From positions 1 through 6,225 of the forward strand of contig JARFQQ010000084.1 in assembly GCA_029287695.1 (NCBI GenBank): a stretch of 6,225 nt of DNA, read 5' to 3'. The notes below the pieces were generated by a model, which did no database searches, was not told where the DNA came from, and saw nothing but the letters and a program-made list of their open reading frames with translations. This DNA comes from Gammaproteobacteria bacterium. GTDB lineage: Bacteria > Pseudomonadota > Gammaproteobacteria > Chromatiales > Chromatiaceae. A program made the position numbers and the translations under genes. Positions 5,894-6,225 of the stretch are shown here, in pieces. The first letter of the stretch is position 1. Each line of letters begins with the position of its first letter.

Positions 5894-6225
5894 GGAGTTC
5901 TCCGCGCAGTGAATTGGGCAGGGCCTCGGTGATGAGCACCTCGGCAAAGTCACCGATAAGCGCTTGGGGGCCGTCAAGGTTCACGACGCGGTTGTTTTCC
6001 GTACGTCCGGCGATCTGCTCGGGATTCTTGCGCGCGGGCCTGTCCACAAGCACCCTCTGCACTGTGCCGACCATCTGGCGACTGAAACGCCGGGCGTTGC
6101 TGTTGATCAGCAGTTGCAACCGCTGCAGCCGTGCCTGCTTGACCTCCAGCGGGACATCATCCGGCAGGTCTGCCGCAGGTGTGCCGGGGCGCTGGCTGTA
6201 GATAAAGCTGAAGGAATGGTCGAAG
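5883..6225 (-). CDS. miaB: MiaB, tRNA-2-methylthio-N6-dimethylallyladenosine synthase, C-terminal part
   Basis: Radical-SAM methylthiotransferase that converts i6A37 to ms2i6A37 in tRNAs reading codons that begin with U. Only the last 113 or so residues are in the window; the Fe-S and radical-SAM domains lie beyond the right edge. The visible part begins [20 protein letters not shown], the conserved end of the radical-SAM domain, followed by a helix ([20 protein letters not shown]). The TRAM domain comes last ([14 protein letters not shown] near its start, then [14 protein letters not shown] and [18 protein letters not shown]). The stop is TAA at 5883-5885. The phoH ribosome binding site and start codon lie inside its last codons, forming the miaB–ybeZ operon common in gammaproteobacteria. 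Confidence 0.93.
   Translation of the reverse strand, partial: FDHSFSFIYSQRPGTPAADLPDDVPLEVKQARLQRLQLLINSNARRFSRQMVGTVQRVLVDRPARKNPEQIAGRTENNRVVNLDGPQALIGDFAEVLITEALPNSLRGELHAG

Overview
The window looks like ordinary chromosome from a moderately GC-rich gammaproteobacterium. The main evidence is the miaB–phoH(ybeZ) order at the right edge, a periplasmic FkpA/Mip-type FKBP isomerase, and an outer-membrane beta-barrel of the Omp85 superfamily. No phage, plasmid, CRISPR, rRNA or tRNA signature was seen, and I did not find a convincing undescribed multi-gene system.

Layout, left to right. (1) 1-2313 is a divergent amino-acid pair. A leftward Leu/Val/Phe-dehydrogenase-like gene runs off the left edge, and a rightward threonine ammonia-lyase (ilvA type) starts 79 bp away. 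Both act on amino acids to give 2-oxo acids plus ammonia, and the short AT-rich gap between them probably holds both promoters. (2) 2373-3542 is a leftward Omp85-type (BamA/TamA family) barrel with a signal peptide but no POTRA domains. (3) 3601-3734 is a non-coding cluster of palindromes, including a perfect 15-bp inverted repeat. It is the least explained DNA in the window. (4) 3744-4457 is a leftward exported FKBP-type prolyl isomerase. (5) 4700-4924 is a small rightward gene for a secreted two-cysteine protein with a recognisable sigma-70-like promoter. (6) 4931-6225 is a leftward miaB–phoH operon: miaB is partial and its end overlaps the phoH start by 11 bp.

How they fit together. The LeuDH-like enzyme and the threonine ammonia-lyase could meet at 2-oxobutyrate and branched-chain metabolism. 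The FKBP and the barrel protein both belong to the cell envelope, and the FKBP could help outer-membrane proteins fold, but the repeat cluster separates them and co-transcription is not shown. MiaB and PhoH/YbeZ belong to a conserved RNA-related gene cluster. The usual next gene, ybeY, is absent here, so the cluster is broken after phoH.
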